Assembly: GCA_964017145.1 (NCBI GenBank)
Contig: OZ024840.1
Coordinates: 4,588,001 to 4,652,000 of the forward strand
Source of the DNA: Agrocybe praecox
Taxonomy: Eukaryota; Basidiomycota; Agaricomycetes; Agaricales; Agrocybaceae
Direction of reading: 5' to 3'
Length of the DNA: 64,000 bases
Positions 12,247 to 23,649 of the stretch are shown one piece after another. Numbering within the stretch: the stretch's first letter is position 1; each line of letters starts with the position of its first letter. Under the pieces are notes generated by a model. It was not told the origin of the DNA and made no database searches. It worked only from the letters and a program-made list of their open reading frames with translations. A program made the translations under genes and the position numbers.

Positions 12247-15200
12247 GGTGTGAGGGATGGAATTTTCTCCCAGGCTCAGAACATTGCGGTCAATGGCGGT
12301 AACTTCAACATCTTTCATGGTCAGTAATTCAGCGGTAATCTATCATTTTCTTCTGAAATATAATAATGAATGATAGGATCCCTTGAACAACCAACTGAAG
12401 ACAGAGAAACAGTACGTTATTTTTTATTCTGCGGGCTGAAAATGAGTGGTGTTTGATATAGTTATCAGGCGCCTGAGCAAAGCCAACAGCAGCGAGGAAC
12501 GTTTACTGTCAATATGGGAGCTTCTGTGCAGCACAAAAGAAGCTGCCAAGTTTACTGGGAAAACCTAATTTCATTAGGACGTGGTTCTCCCCTTTGGATT
12601 CCCGAGCCCAGTTCACCTAATGAATGGTTTCGTCAACACGGTCTCTCAATTGGGGATGTTGGCCTTCTTCTTCCAACGGGAGCCTTTCTGCAGCTTTTCA
12701 ACATCTGTCATCCCAAAGATCACCCAATAAATTCAGCTGGCGTTCCAGATGGTTTCGTCCCCCTTCGAAGGCCATTTGATCCTACCTTTCTTACTACCTC
12801 AGCTGAAGGCCCTGGGTATAGTGTGATGTCTTACGCCGTTTCAAAGGTCATTGGAGCCAGCATGGAATTCGAATCTTCGGGCCATGAAGGTGCTGTTCTT
12901 GCGCTACCTCGTGGATTGAAATCGGAGGACTTTCACGCTACCCAAGGATTCCGCGACTATATATCACATTATATATCCAGTTGGTATCGGTATATTATAT
13001 ACGATCGTCAGTGCCCGATCAGCAATGGCGATGTGCGTGTAGTGACTGGATTTGATAAAACCAGCCAGTGGGGTGTGGCTGCATTCTCCAAATCATCGAG
13101 ATCGATTCAACTCAGACTTCGCCCAAGAGATGAAAACCCTGCGTATCACATCTGGGATCATTCCGGGTCATGCGACACTAGAGCTGGGCCGAATTCAGAG
13201 CAGAATAGACACACACGGGGCCAAACAACCCCCCACAATCAGTGCGTTTTTGTGCGGACTTTGAACGCCACCTTTTCTCCACCTGAATGGGAGAGGCTGG
13301 TGGAAAGTCAATTTGTTGAAACTTTCCAGAACGTTGACTTTGAAACCAACACTCCCATGATGGAAAATGGCAGGGGCAGCCCTACGAGTTCTCAAACCCG
13401 TCGAGATATGGGTACAGGTGTCGGCGAATCTGGGCGAATGCGAAATCGAGCGGTAACAGACATATTGTCCAATGTATCGACTGACATGGTACGTAGGATG
13501 AGCTTTAAATCATGTCATACCTGATGCGTTATTATCAGATGTCTCACCCGTCAAAAGAAATCAATGACTTACTTTGGAAAAATGTGAGTACGACTTGCAG
13601 ACGCACGCTGCGGTAGAACTCTGATAGGTTGCTTCTATATCAGGCTCCAGCTACGCAGACATCCAGAGGTCTAATTATCACCTGCGACAGTGACTGGACT
13701 TCAGTTTTAATGCCAGTACGTCGTAATAAATGATATGTTTTATTCTTAACTAAGTATTAAGCAGGAAGATACTAGCCTTCCATCTTCTCAAGAACTATTC
13801 AGAAGGATAGCAGAACGAGGAAAAATCTTACTCACAGATCAAGGTTTGTGAAAATATCTAATTTACCTGTTTTCAGTGTTTTGATTTATGTTTTCTTGTG
13901 ATTATCCGGTTTAGGCTACTTTACATTGAAATATCATGGCGTGAGTGTCGTATATTGTAGCCTAGAGAATACCCTTGGCCACATGCTAACATTATAATAT
14001 TGTAGGAGAACGAAGCCAAAGTCGACTCTAATCCCAAGAATTTAGCCTATGAAGAGATGCATGACCAAGCCAACACAGTTCAAGACTACGACACTAACAT
14101 ACATCACACCGCATACCGTTTCGTTGAAACTGTGCAACTTGAATCCTACTCCTCTATTTTAAATGACAATCATCTCGACGACAAAAGTGAGGAGTATCAG
14201 GAATGTTTAGAAGTGCGTTGATGCTAACTATCGACTGGGTTTTCTAGATTTAGATCAACGCTCTCCCGCCTATGTGGCTCGAGATGCAATATATGACTGT
14301 GGGATGAAAGCTGATGGGAGTCAACCACACCTCAAGACCAAATCGAATATTACTGAGAATATCATGAGGTGTGCCGTCGATGAGAAGGCAAGCATCAAAT
14401 GGTTGCACGGTCCTGTCGGCACAGGTAAATCCTGTATTGCAAGCAAAGTGGCGCAGCCTTTCTCCGAACGGGACCTCCCTGCAGTGATCTTCTTCCGGAA
14501 TTGGGATTCCAAACGCAACAGTGCTTCGGAACTAGCGTCGCTGGCGTACCAACTCTGTCAGACCTCCTCCGTACTACAGGCGTCTATATTCGCGGCTGTC
14601 AGTAAAGACCCATCGATATTCAGTCGCTTATTCGAGGCTCAATTCGAAACCCTCATAATAAAGCCCATTCAAAGCCTTCTCGTGAAGAGACCAGACTCGT
14701 TACAACATCTAATCACTATCGATGGTCTTGATGAATGTTCCACGATGGAAGATCAACTGAAACTTTTGAAGGTCCTCGCAGATTCACTAAACAGGGGCAT
14801 GGTCATTAAACATCTTGTATCCAGCCGCCTGGAGCGTCATACTATCTCGGAGCAGAACCTCTCATCACTACTTTCGATCAGGAGGACTTCAGGGTCCACT
14901 CGTCCTCATAATCCGACCATTGATGGTTCAACTTCTTCAACGCTTGTCCAGTCTGTGCCTTCCACAAACTGTAACAGCAACCATGGCTATTCCGGTGGGA
15001 GTACTGTAGTGTTACCGCAGGAAACTACCCGCTACACGGATATCTTGGGGCAGAATCGAACATCACCATCTCCGATCGGCCAAAATTTAGAGACGATTCA
15101 AAAACCTTTCCACGTTGCTATCATGGGCTCTACCGGTGCTGGAAAATCTAGCCTAATACGTTGGGTGATCGGTGACCACACGAAGCTCTTCCAGATCTCT

Positions 15201-15548
15201 TCTGAGATTGGCAGTGCTTCACCTTCACTTTCACATCCAATATTCTTCTTCTCAGAGGTCGGCAATGTTATACAAGTGGCTACCAAGCTTCATCTATCCA
15301 AATCCAAATCAAAGGCAATGTTCGGTCATTATTATAGGAGGCAAATAGATAAGGCCCACATATACTCGACGCGCCATTTTAGAAAACGCGCCCGGCCAAA
15401 AAAGAAGACAACATTTCCCGTATCTCGCGCTGCTTGGAATATACGCCCTGAGCGGAATCGGACATCGACATATCGTCTCCTTCTCTTCTATCTGACTCGG
15501 TTTCTTCCTCAATCCGCCTCACTATGGCTGTCCGTTCCAAGAAAATAG
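12247..15548 (+). CDS. RGSPLW-NACHT fusion protein, copy 2, with truncated second P-loop domain
   Basis: STAND-type protein, probably a signal-transducing NTPase. The first recognised exon (12247-12320) carries the Gly-Gly motif (IFSQAQNIAVNGGNFNIFHG); an upstream exon must supply the start. Next comes the RGSPLW region (12490-13500), then short conserved exons (MSHPSKEINDLLW about 13541; DWTSVL about 13700; EDTSLPSSQELFRR about 13767). The frame passes through 14007-14220 into a NACHT domain: Walker A GPVGTGKS (14410), Walker B LITIDGLDEC (14719) and an Arg finger-like LVSSR (14815). In place of the expected helical or repeat region there is a second P-loop, HVAIMGSTGAGKSS (15110), as in agaric AIG1-like GTPases, but no DTPG-type G3 motif follows. 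The frame ends about 150 bp before the broken F-box copy. About 900 residues. The C-terminal domain looks truncated. Confidence 0.7.
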
Positions 15549-15689
15549 AAAAGTATGTAGTTCTACGGGTGATTACTATGTAGTACCTATATTTCAGTAA
15601 ATATATTACCTTGACTATCCAACACATAAATCGGCTGATCCAACATATATGTCAGAGTTTCCAACATGTGTCAGAAGAACACCATCCAA

Positions 15690-18270
15690 AAAAGCGAATG
15701 GACAGCACAAAATGCATCCACACACCATGATAAAAGAATAGAGAAAATAAATACATATTTCACAAACTTGTTATACTCCCTCACGATCCTCAGCCCTCTC
15801 CCAACCTCCAGCGCGACGCACGCGTTCCCATTATCGCGCTCCGGAAGTAATTGGCCACGCTCATCATGCGCGTCCCAACCTCCACCGCCCTTGTCCTTGT
15901 CCTCCTGATCAATATATCGTCCGCTCGGCTGGCCAACCCCACCGAGCGCGAGCCCCAAGATGTCCGCAAAGGTAGGCATGAGCATCCCAGAGGGGTATTT
16001 TTCCAAATTGGCAGGTTCGTTCCTCCAATCGAGATACGCCTGGTGAAAGAGCGCTTCTCGTTCGCGAATACGGAGGATCTCTTCGTTTTGTGCGACTAGC
16101 CTTGAGGCTTCTTGCGTCCATTGCACGAGCTCGGGCTCGATCCGCTTCCAAGCTACGTGGATATGATTGATACGGTGAGTAAAACAAGATGGATACATGA
16201 TTAGATTATTAGGAACGAACATTTCTCCGTTAGGGACTTCGCAACCTTCAATTGAGGATGTTCGTTGGCCCAGCCTGCAAAACCGCGTCTATATGATTCC
16301 ATGTATGTAAGGCACATTATTGCAATATTCAATCAGACGAATCCAGATAACATCATAGAAAATGGTTCACGTACCCAAAGGTTTTAATGGTCGGAGGAGG
16401 AATAATGGAACAATCGTCCTTGTCCAGATTATCCAAAAATTGGATCTCGCGCTGGTATCCTAAGACCATGAGTTTCTTACGTATGCTATATACGAGATGA
16501 GATAGTGAAAAACATAATTGGTGATTTTTTTGTCCAAGAAGGAAACCTACGTACAAGGCGTACCGATCCCACTTTATAGTCTCTAATTCCCTGTGTCGCA
16601 ATCGGACGTTCATAGTTTGTCATTTATTCCATTCGTCTGCGCGCTACAGAATCAAAAGAAACAAACAAACAAAAAATCAGCACACAAAGTCATGGCCATC
16701 ACCGTATGCAACGAATTGAATACAAAAGCGCACCTTCTTAGGAGCAACAATGACCTTGGCCCTGATAAGACAATGTGTACCTACATGGAACGAAAATTGG
16801 GGAATGTCATCATCAACGATAGTCAACGTAAGGAAGAAAGATAGATGCGGAAGAAAAAGGGCGGGATTGGAAATGAGCGTGAGCACGAGACGACAAGAGA
16901 GGAAGGACGGATAGGAAAGAGCAAAGAAAGAAAAAGAAAACTCACGAGGCGGACAGTGGTAAAACGACACAATCCAAGATTAATCGATGAGACGCATCTT
17001 TATCAGGTTTGAGTTTGCGCTCTAAGAAGGATCTGTGTGCAAGAAAAGAAAATACGGTTATATCAGCGCACCCTTTCTCTTGATATGGTTATAGAAAGAT
17101 AAGAAGGGATTGGAAGGTCGGAAGGAAAGGGGTGAGAGAAACAAACTGACTTGTCTTTTACGCATCGAGTAGAATACCTGACGCGCAGATAAAAATTTAT
17201 TTTGTGCACGTTACTAGCCATGCAATACTAGAGAAGGAAAATAAATAAATAAATATAGGATCCTTAACAAGTGCCGAAACATGCTACGAAGTACGTACCT
17301 GACAAAACGTATCCCAGACGAGACTCGCCCATTTCGGAAGCTGGATATCCTCCGGACACGCGGGTAAGTCCAAGAATTTCTTTGAATTAGCTAACGCAAC
17401 CACCCGAGCGTCGTCTGAGAAGTTGGAAAAAGCTGCCTTCCATATATAGGTTGCGGAACGATGAAGAATGAGAGAACGCAAGTCCTTTGTGGTGCGCATA
17501 AGGTGGATTAGGTCGATAGGATGTAAGTAGCTGAATATCTGGTGACATTATGATGTTAGCGGGGTAAGATCATGCCAAAAAAGGTTGAGCGACGGAGGGA
17601 GAAAGGGAAGGGAATGCATAAATCATCAAGTACTTACCTCGAGAATAACGTCGACAGGAAAAGAAGGGAACATACTCAATTTCGCGCGCGAATTGAGACG
17701 ACGGGAAGAGGCCACCTCCTTTTTCTCAACACCTGATACGTCGATGCTCTCTTCCGTTTTAACCCTCTTCACTCTCTTTTTATCCCGCTGGCTTATCTTC
17801 AGCGCCATCTCACTGCCGTTAGTCGCAGTAAGCTTGAGCTTTTTTCTGGGCGGTTGCGTCTCGGAGTTGGGGTTTCCTCCGTCAACATCTTGGGAGGAAG
17901 GTGACGACGGCTGGGTTGGGTTCAAGGTCTGAGAGGACGATGATATAAATGGACCAGCGTTGCTGACGGACACGGTCGAGGTGAGTGGTATTGGATTAAC
18001 TTCTTGATTGGAGGAGGAACGCGCTATGGGGGTGAAGTAATCCCTGATGGTCCCACGCGCCATTTTTAAACCCTGACGTTGCCTTGACGTGCGCTCAACG
18101 TGCGCTATTCGAGCGTTACTCGGGAGTAAAATCAAAATTAACCCGTACAATCTCTGACGTAGAGGCCCCAGATTTACAAAACCTTGAGAAGAATGGATAG
18201 GGGGGGTTGTAGAAGTGGCAAGAAATAGAAATACCAGAATGCCACCGTTGTCGCAATAATTCGCAAACAC
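15690..18270 (-). pseudogene. broken second copy of the F-box gene
   Basis: Direct duplicate of the 4.2-8.67 kb region. Some exons are nearly unchanged: the 71 codons at 17284-17499 match 7651-7866 exactly at protein level. At least two pieces are missing. Bases corresponding to about 6985-7132 are absent near 16760. Everything between about 4275 and 5965 is absent near 15745, so the copy jumps from the F-box middle region straight to sequence resembling the 3' flank near 4220-4270. The Cys-rich C-terminal half is therefore gone. The N-terminal exon (MARGTIRDYFTPI, about 18062) and F-box exon remain open, so a short F-box-only product is possible. Its upstream flank is cut at 18274 by the KDZ transposon. 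Confidence 0.8.
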
Positions 18271-18336
18271 ACGCTGTGGCAGGGCAACCTGCCCCAGTCC
18301 GATCAGATTAGATCATACCATACAGATATCATATAT

Positions 18337-18558
18337 CACGGTTGGCGCCGATACCTATTTCTCTGAGAAACAGGTTAATAAATATAGGTCGCGTGTATTT
18401 ATTAACCTGTATGTCGAAGATACAGGCTCGGGCTTCCCATATATAGTATGACCGATATCTGTGTCTTGGAAATACAGGTCAATATATACACGGGACCAGT
18501 ATATATTAGGCTGTATTTCCGATATACAGGCAATATACAGGTGTCGGCGCCCGCCGTG
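18337..18558 (+). mobile_element. palindrome-array MITE, left copy (222 bp)
   Basis: Terminal inverted repeats begin CACGG and end CCGTG, followed inward by GGCGCCGATACC and GGTGTCGGCGC. The interior is a chain of quasi-palindromes: CCTATTTCTCTGAGAAACAGG, TTAATAAATA...TATTTATTAA, CCTGTATGTCGAAGATACAGG and others. It is flanked by TAT on both sides (18334-18336 and 18559-18561). CACTA/EnSpm-type elements have CACTN-like ends and 3-bp duplications, so it may be a miniature of that type. That assignment is an inference. Confidence 0.65.
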
Positions 18559-18637
18559 TATGTGACCGCGACGCGTACATAGGACAATCAATCCTTTGCC
18601 CACTACTACCACTGGAGCAGTCCAGTATGCAGCTGTA

Positions 18638-18833
18638 TGGCGTAGCTGGGCTCGGAAGCGCGTCGAGCAGCCTCGCACGATGGCAGTAGTGGTCAAAGGA
18701 TGGAATGGATTCCGCTATGTACGCGTCGGGGTCACATAGAGTCTGTACACGATCTAATCTAATCAGACCGGTTGCACTGCCACACCACCATCGTGCGAGG
18801 CTGCTCGACGCGCTTCCGAGCCCAGCTACGCCA
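18638..18833. repeat. 46-bp perfect inverted repeat (hairpin) in the left KDZ end
   Basis: Bases 18638-18683 and 18788-18833 are exact reverse complements over 46 bp, with a loop of about 104 bp. The loop (about 18684-18787) resembles an inverted copy of the sequence outside the TIR: a TGTGGCAG-type start near 18276, GATTAGATC, and GACGCGTACAT near 18570. It lacks the 222-bp MITE. The right KDZ end has no such insertion. Confidence 0.75.
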
Positions 18834-18845
18834 TCAGTCGATGTC

Positions 18846-18955
18846 ACATCAATTTTATAAAATATCATGCTTGTAAGCACATATAGCCTTTTATAAAACC
18901 ACGCTTACAACCACAGCCCATTTTATAAAATCCGTGCTCGCGTTTTATAAAATGC
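18846..18955. repeat. subterminal TTTTATAAAA repeats of the KDZ element, left
   Basis: Four TTTTATAAAA palindromes lie within about 110 bp, alternating with GCTTGTAAGC-like sequences. The same pattern occurs in mirror image at 30410-30505. Such clustered subterminal palindromes are plausible transposase-binding sites. Confidence 0.5.
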
Positions 18956-19519
18956 TAGCTCACGGCTAATACGGATATCCGGCAGCCCGATACTGCTTTA
19001 AATGGTATATACCGGCGACATCTCGGGAGCGGATGACCCATTCAGGTTGCCTCCCTCTTGGTAAATGCTTGGCGTTGTCATGGACAGCGAGCACTTGTTC
19101 TGCTCATCGCGGACCACGACGACCGGGCCTCTACCTAATTCGGATCTTGATTAATAATATCAAAGTTTGTCATCGTTATTCGTCATATATTTGTTATGTT
19201 AATATATTGTCGAATCACTGAAGGTTAAGTCAGTAAGGTTACTAGGATAAGTAAAGCGAAATGTCATGCGTTATTTTCAACAAGTCCCACGGCCTATAAT
19301 GTTAATGTAACTTGATCATTTCTCAGAAATAGATGTCGAACATAAGAAAACATTCTAATTTTAATTGATTTTCACTTTCTATATACTCTAGGTTCTCTGT
19401 CAAAGCGCGAGTCAACTAGTGGATAATCTCCTCTCCAGTTTCAGGGTCGAATGACACCCATCTTGGTAAGCAATGAATTAATAACCTGCCGAAATCAAAG
19501 ATTACAGTATGGCACAAAC

Positions 19520-21681
19520 TTACCCAATCCATTTCCTACGTTTCGGGTTTGGCTTCTCATTCTCAGACCTTGACTTCGCTCCTCTTTTGTTCGCAACCTT
19601 CTCAGATGTTGCAGGTACATTCTCCCCACTCGTCTGACCTCTCGTCGATGCACGTGTCGGGCGTACATTTAGGGAATCTTGCAAATGCTCCCCCTGTGCC
19701 TTTTTCGGGCGACCTCTCTTCGCTTTTTTCGTGGGTGGAGGATTATCAGTCTCGGTGTTGGCAGTACCACTCACATCGTCAACAGCGGGACTCGAACCAT
19801 CGACAACGGCACCCCCTGCAATCTCAGAGGCGCGAACCGAACCCATGACAGCACCAGGTAATGTATAGTCGTTGCTACCATCATCGAGGCTCGGTTCATC
19901 ATTCTCGTTCGCTGGTGGGTAGTCGAAAGGCGACACGCTGCGTGTGTGGGTGGGCGTAGGGCCAGGCAATGGTTCGAACGTGTGGTTTTGTGGGGGCGAT
20001 GGCTGAGAATTCATATGGGTACGGCATGCGGTAAGTTTTGGGTCGATTCTGAACGATGGTTCTGAGACTGATGGATTCTGCCTTCCCCTTAGTATCGGGT
20101 CGATGTGCAAGGAGGTCGGATAGTTATTATTCATTCGCATAAACGCGAACTCGACTGGCTCGTTGGGTCCACCTGGTACATTCCTCATTACGTCTGATAC
20201 CTGGTATGGAAGATCGAATGCTCCCGATGTGGACAGAAAATCTGGGTTGCTATGTGGAGGGCCATTGGTTACAGGCATCTCCAGAGGCTGAGGATGATGG
20301 ACCACGGGTACAGGTGTTTCCATAGGCTGAGGACGATGGATGGCGGGTACAGGTGCTTCCATTGGCTGAGGATGATGGACAGTGGGTACAGGTGCTTCCA
20401 TAGGTCGAGCACTGGCTATGGCAGGCTGAGGACGATAAACAGCAGGTACGGTCCCAGATGTTTCCTGGACGGGTGCAGATGACTGAGCAGCAGGTACACG
20501 ATCATCGCGAATTGGCACAGGTTCGGTTGTGTGGAGAGCAATGCCATCATCGTCTGCATGATTGGCGAATGCCATATCATCGACGCACATCGCATTCCCA
20601 GGTTCCTGCTCAGGCTGGGCAGGAATTTTCAAGGCCCTTGAGGATCGCACATGCGGTACTAAACACAGGTTAGACTCAAAATATCTCATAAGTTTCGGTG
20701 TAAAATGACTCACAAAAGCATTTTCCAAGGTATTGGGAAAAGGGATCCTTCACATTAGCTTTAAAATTGATGTACGCTGTGGAGAACGTGTTTCCTGCTT
20801 GGGCGGTTCTATTTCCGAACTGATAGCTGTAACTCATTGGTAAGCCACTGTCGTTTCAATTCACGGAAAAAATACTCACTCCGCCATCCACAGTTTACCG
20901 TTGTTCATCGGCCTTGGTCCTCCTCCAATGACAACAAATGTCCACCCTGTCGCTTCCGCCATCGCATCCATAAACAATGCCAGAAAGGTGGGCATGTCGT
21001 CAAGTGCACTCTGATACTCCTCTGGAGTACGGCCCATCTTTTTCTGGTGAAGTTCCGTCACCTTCTTCTTCATGGCCTCGACCTGTTCCTCCTTGCATCA
21101 TGTGATTTCGTCCCTAACCTTCTTTTGGACCTCTGACGCTTCTTGTTTCAGGAGCTCGCTGGCGATAGCACGTTTGAGGTTACAGACTTGAATGGCACTC
21201 ATATTGGTCTGTTTTCGCTCCATGTATACGCTGGCAACCTTTTCAGGATACAGCTTCGAATATATTTCGCATTCGTGAGGTGCGCGTTTTACTTCCTTCA
21301 CTTCTGACTGCAGTAGCTTGAAGAAATGGCTGAGTCCACTTGACGTTGGACTGCTCGCGCTCTTCGTATGATATCGAAACCAATTGCTTAGTTGCTGTCC
21401 AGGTACACTTAGACGAGAATGATATAAATATAACAATGGTGGCTTACGTCTTTTCTGTGTTTAATAGACTTCTCCAAGCGCCCTTCCTCCTCCGGAGACA
21501 GTGTATCAGCAACATCTTTATCGGGGAAGCATGCTTTGAACTCAGAGAAGACGGAAAACCACATTTCGTTCATTTCAGTAAGCCATTCTGGTATCATATC
21601 TTGTTTCTGCGCCTCTAAAAAGTCATTTCTCTGCGCATTTAGCCACTGTAGTTGTTCTTTCGTCGTCCAGGCCTTTGGCAT
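19520..21681 (-). pseudogene. KDZ-linked cargo gene, large protein with AT-hook-like tail; in-frame stop
   Basis: The start at 21681 gives MPKAWTTKEQLQWL, resembling an expanded agaric family of unknown function that begins with a K-x-W-T-x-x-E-Q pattern. Exons continue through 21436-21101 (helical, with a WFRYHTKS segment), 21097-20876 (FVVIGGGPRPMNNGK) and a long last exon 20728-19520. The last exon has about four degenerate repeats of VPAVHRPQP type (20300-20480) and a basic end with KRGRPKK, an AT-hook core, and PKRRKW, a likely nuclear signal. A TGA codon at 21098-21100 interrupts the otherwise continuous frame (RDEIT, stop, CKEEQVEAM), and no intron fits there. So this copy is probably disabled unless the stop is a sequencing error or is read through. 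Confidence 0.6.
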
Positions 21682-21970
21682 GGTGAGATTAACAGGAGGT
21701 AAGATAGTAAACGCGCTTTCAAATTTTTATAAAATTCCTGCTGGACGTGAACCAGCCCCTATTTCTCGTAATATTGTTTGTCTAATTATTTTCTTCCGCC
21801 AGAATCTTTTATGCCCGGAACTCTTCATCAGCGGTGTCCTCGTTTTCGGCAACTGTACGTCAATGGTTTATCCAGTGGACCAAACACGTACAACTACAGG
21901 TAACGGCCGACGTTCTTTGCCCACTAATCGCTCACTCTTCTCTTTCCTTGCTTCCTCTCACCAATCTATC

Positions 21971-22727
21971 ATGGCATCCCCCTCGCCTTCACCTTCACCA
22001 TCCAACCCACCTTACAATGGGGAAGCGTTGACCTCTTGTGTCAAGGAGTTCGGGCGCATCCTCGGGGACATCCAAGGAGGTCAGTTATCCCACTGTTCGA
22101 TGTTCAGGTCTTATCACTTTTTCTAACGTTTGTTGCATGATCTAGCTATTGTTCACCTCCATGGTGTTATTGACACTATTGCTGAACCTTCGTCTGATAA
22201 AGGTTTGGTTTTAATTATCAAATCTCGTCACTTTCACATATACTGACATATTACACACCCAGCTTCACCTGTTGTTGCTCCCGACACTGCCGCCCGTGTG
22301 GTGATGTCTTCCCGCAATAGCAACTTCAACATCAATCGTGGGTGTGCTGACTCGGATGATGAATCAATGTCTTCGTCTCGCTTCGACTTTGAACTTCCGC
22401 GCGCCGACCCCAACGCAGACAAATGGTATTCTGTTACAGTCGGGCGCCTTCCTGGAGTGTTTCTCGGACCGTGAGTTTCCTATTTCATGCTACTTCTGTC
22501 CTTTGCAGTCGATAACACATCCCTCTTTTAGATCAGATGTCACACCTAACATCAACAAAATCCCTGGGGGACACGCCACCAAACACAAGACACAAACCGA
22601 GGCACTCGATGTATTCTTCAAAGCGTTGGATGATGGTATGGTCGAGCGTGTTCAGGTTTCTGTCGTGCGCGACGTTCTCACTCGCAATGACACTTCCCGT
22701 TATCAACTCCCTGATAGTGATGCATAG
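21971..22727 (+). CDS. protein with RNase H1 N-terminal (viroplasmin-like) domain, KDZ cargo
   Basis: The start MASPSPSPSPSNPPYNGEAL lies 290 bp from the divergent cargo gene. Exons 21971-22079, about 22146-22201 and 22262-22470, then from 22533 on, encode a hydrophilic N-terminal half and a C-terminal WYSVTVGRLPGVFLGP segment, followed by GGHATKHKTQTEALDVFF. That pattern (W/Y-Y-x-V-x-x-G-R-x-x-G-V/I-x...T-x-x-E-A) matches the small nucleic-acid-binding domain at the N terminus of eukaryotic RNase H1 and in caulimovirus viroplasmin. No RNase H catalytic domain follows. It may bind RNA/DNA hybrids or double-stranded RNA for the element, though this is inference. Confidence 0.55.
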
Positions 22728-23049
22728 ATTAGATAACATAGATTAGATGATTAGATAGTAATTCTTCTCAAAAATTCTTTATCCGATTAGTATCTCCAAT
22801 CAGCTTTGTAGTGTGGTTTTCAAAAATTCTTTATCCGATTTGTTCTCGAATATTCTTTATGCGATAAGTATGAGTCATCATGAAAAGTCATTAAGCGCGT
22901 CTCAATCTGCCCAGATCCATCCGAGGGAATTTAATTAACCGCATCTCAATTATCCTAGCTTGGCACAATGTGTCAGAATTATTTACTTATGTACGAAGTT
23001 CATTCCCATTCAAATCATCTAAGAAAGTGAATCATAGAAATACAAGTAG

Positions 23050-23643
23050 CTACTTCATGTAAAAGTAACTAAATATTCTGTCTATTTCGGCTTGCAATCC
23101 TGCCACAAATATCAGACGGTCAACTGTTAGCCTCCAATCCATGGACTTCGGCGTAAGTAATTTCAACACATCCTCCAACGCGCAGAGGAGCTTGTCGGCC
23201 GAGTTATATTTAGCCCGAAGAAATTCCTCCGTCCTACTGCCTGGAAATTCTCGCCTTGCTTTCCATCCGTTATTGATATCCCAGCAACTGTCGAATTTCT
23301 TCAAGTAGAGTTTCACATCCTCGCGCCACAAAACAAACTGATCTTCGACTTTGCATCGGAAGTCAATATTATGTGGTAAGTTTTTGAACTCGGGTGGTGG
23401 GCTGCCAGTGTCACGCGGTATGGTGGCTTCGGCCCGGGGATAGGCGCCGATCCTAGAGCAAGTGCATGCAGCACCTTCCAGAACATCTTGGCCACCAGCG
23501 GAGACTCCGGATGCAGCGGGCTGTTCTGTCAGCTTGATTTTATCAAGCTTACTGCATACATCATTTCAGCATAGTCATACAAATCGAACAAACGAGACTT
23601 ACAGCTTGGCTCGATGTTCTCTTTTCCATTTTGCGCTGGCCAT
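23050..23643 (-). CDS. hypothetical KDZ cargo protein
   Basis: The start MASAKWKREHRAKL is followed by a 48-nt intron (about 23600-23553) and one long exon through a Cys-containing segment (GAACTCSRIGAYPRAEATIP). It ends in a helical region (FVLWREDVKLYLKKFDS, then ALEDVLKLLTPKSMDWRLTV) and a stop at 23050. About 180 residues. No domain is recognised. It lies between the transposon termini with the other cargo genes and is transcribed opposite to the transposase. Confidence 0.55.
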
Positions 23644-23649
23644 GTTAAC

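Noticed and set aside
20252..20482. Plus-strand frame with repeated GYRCFHRLRTMD
   Set aside because: Antisense of the VP-x-x-HRPQP repeats of the minus-strand cargo gene.
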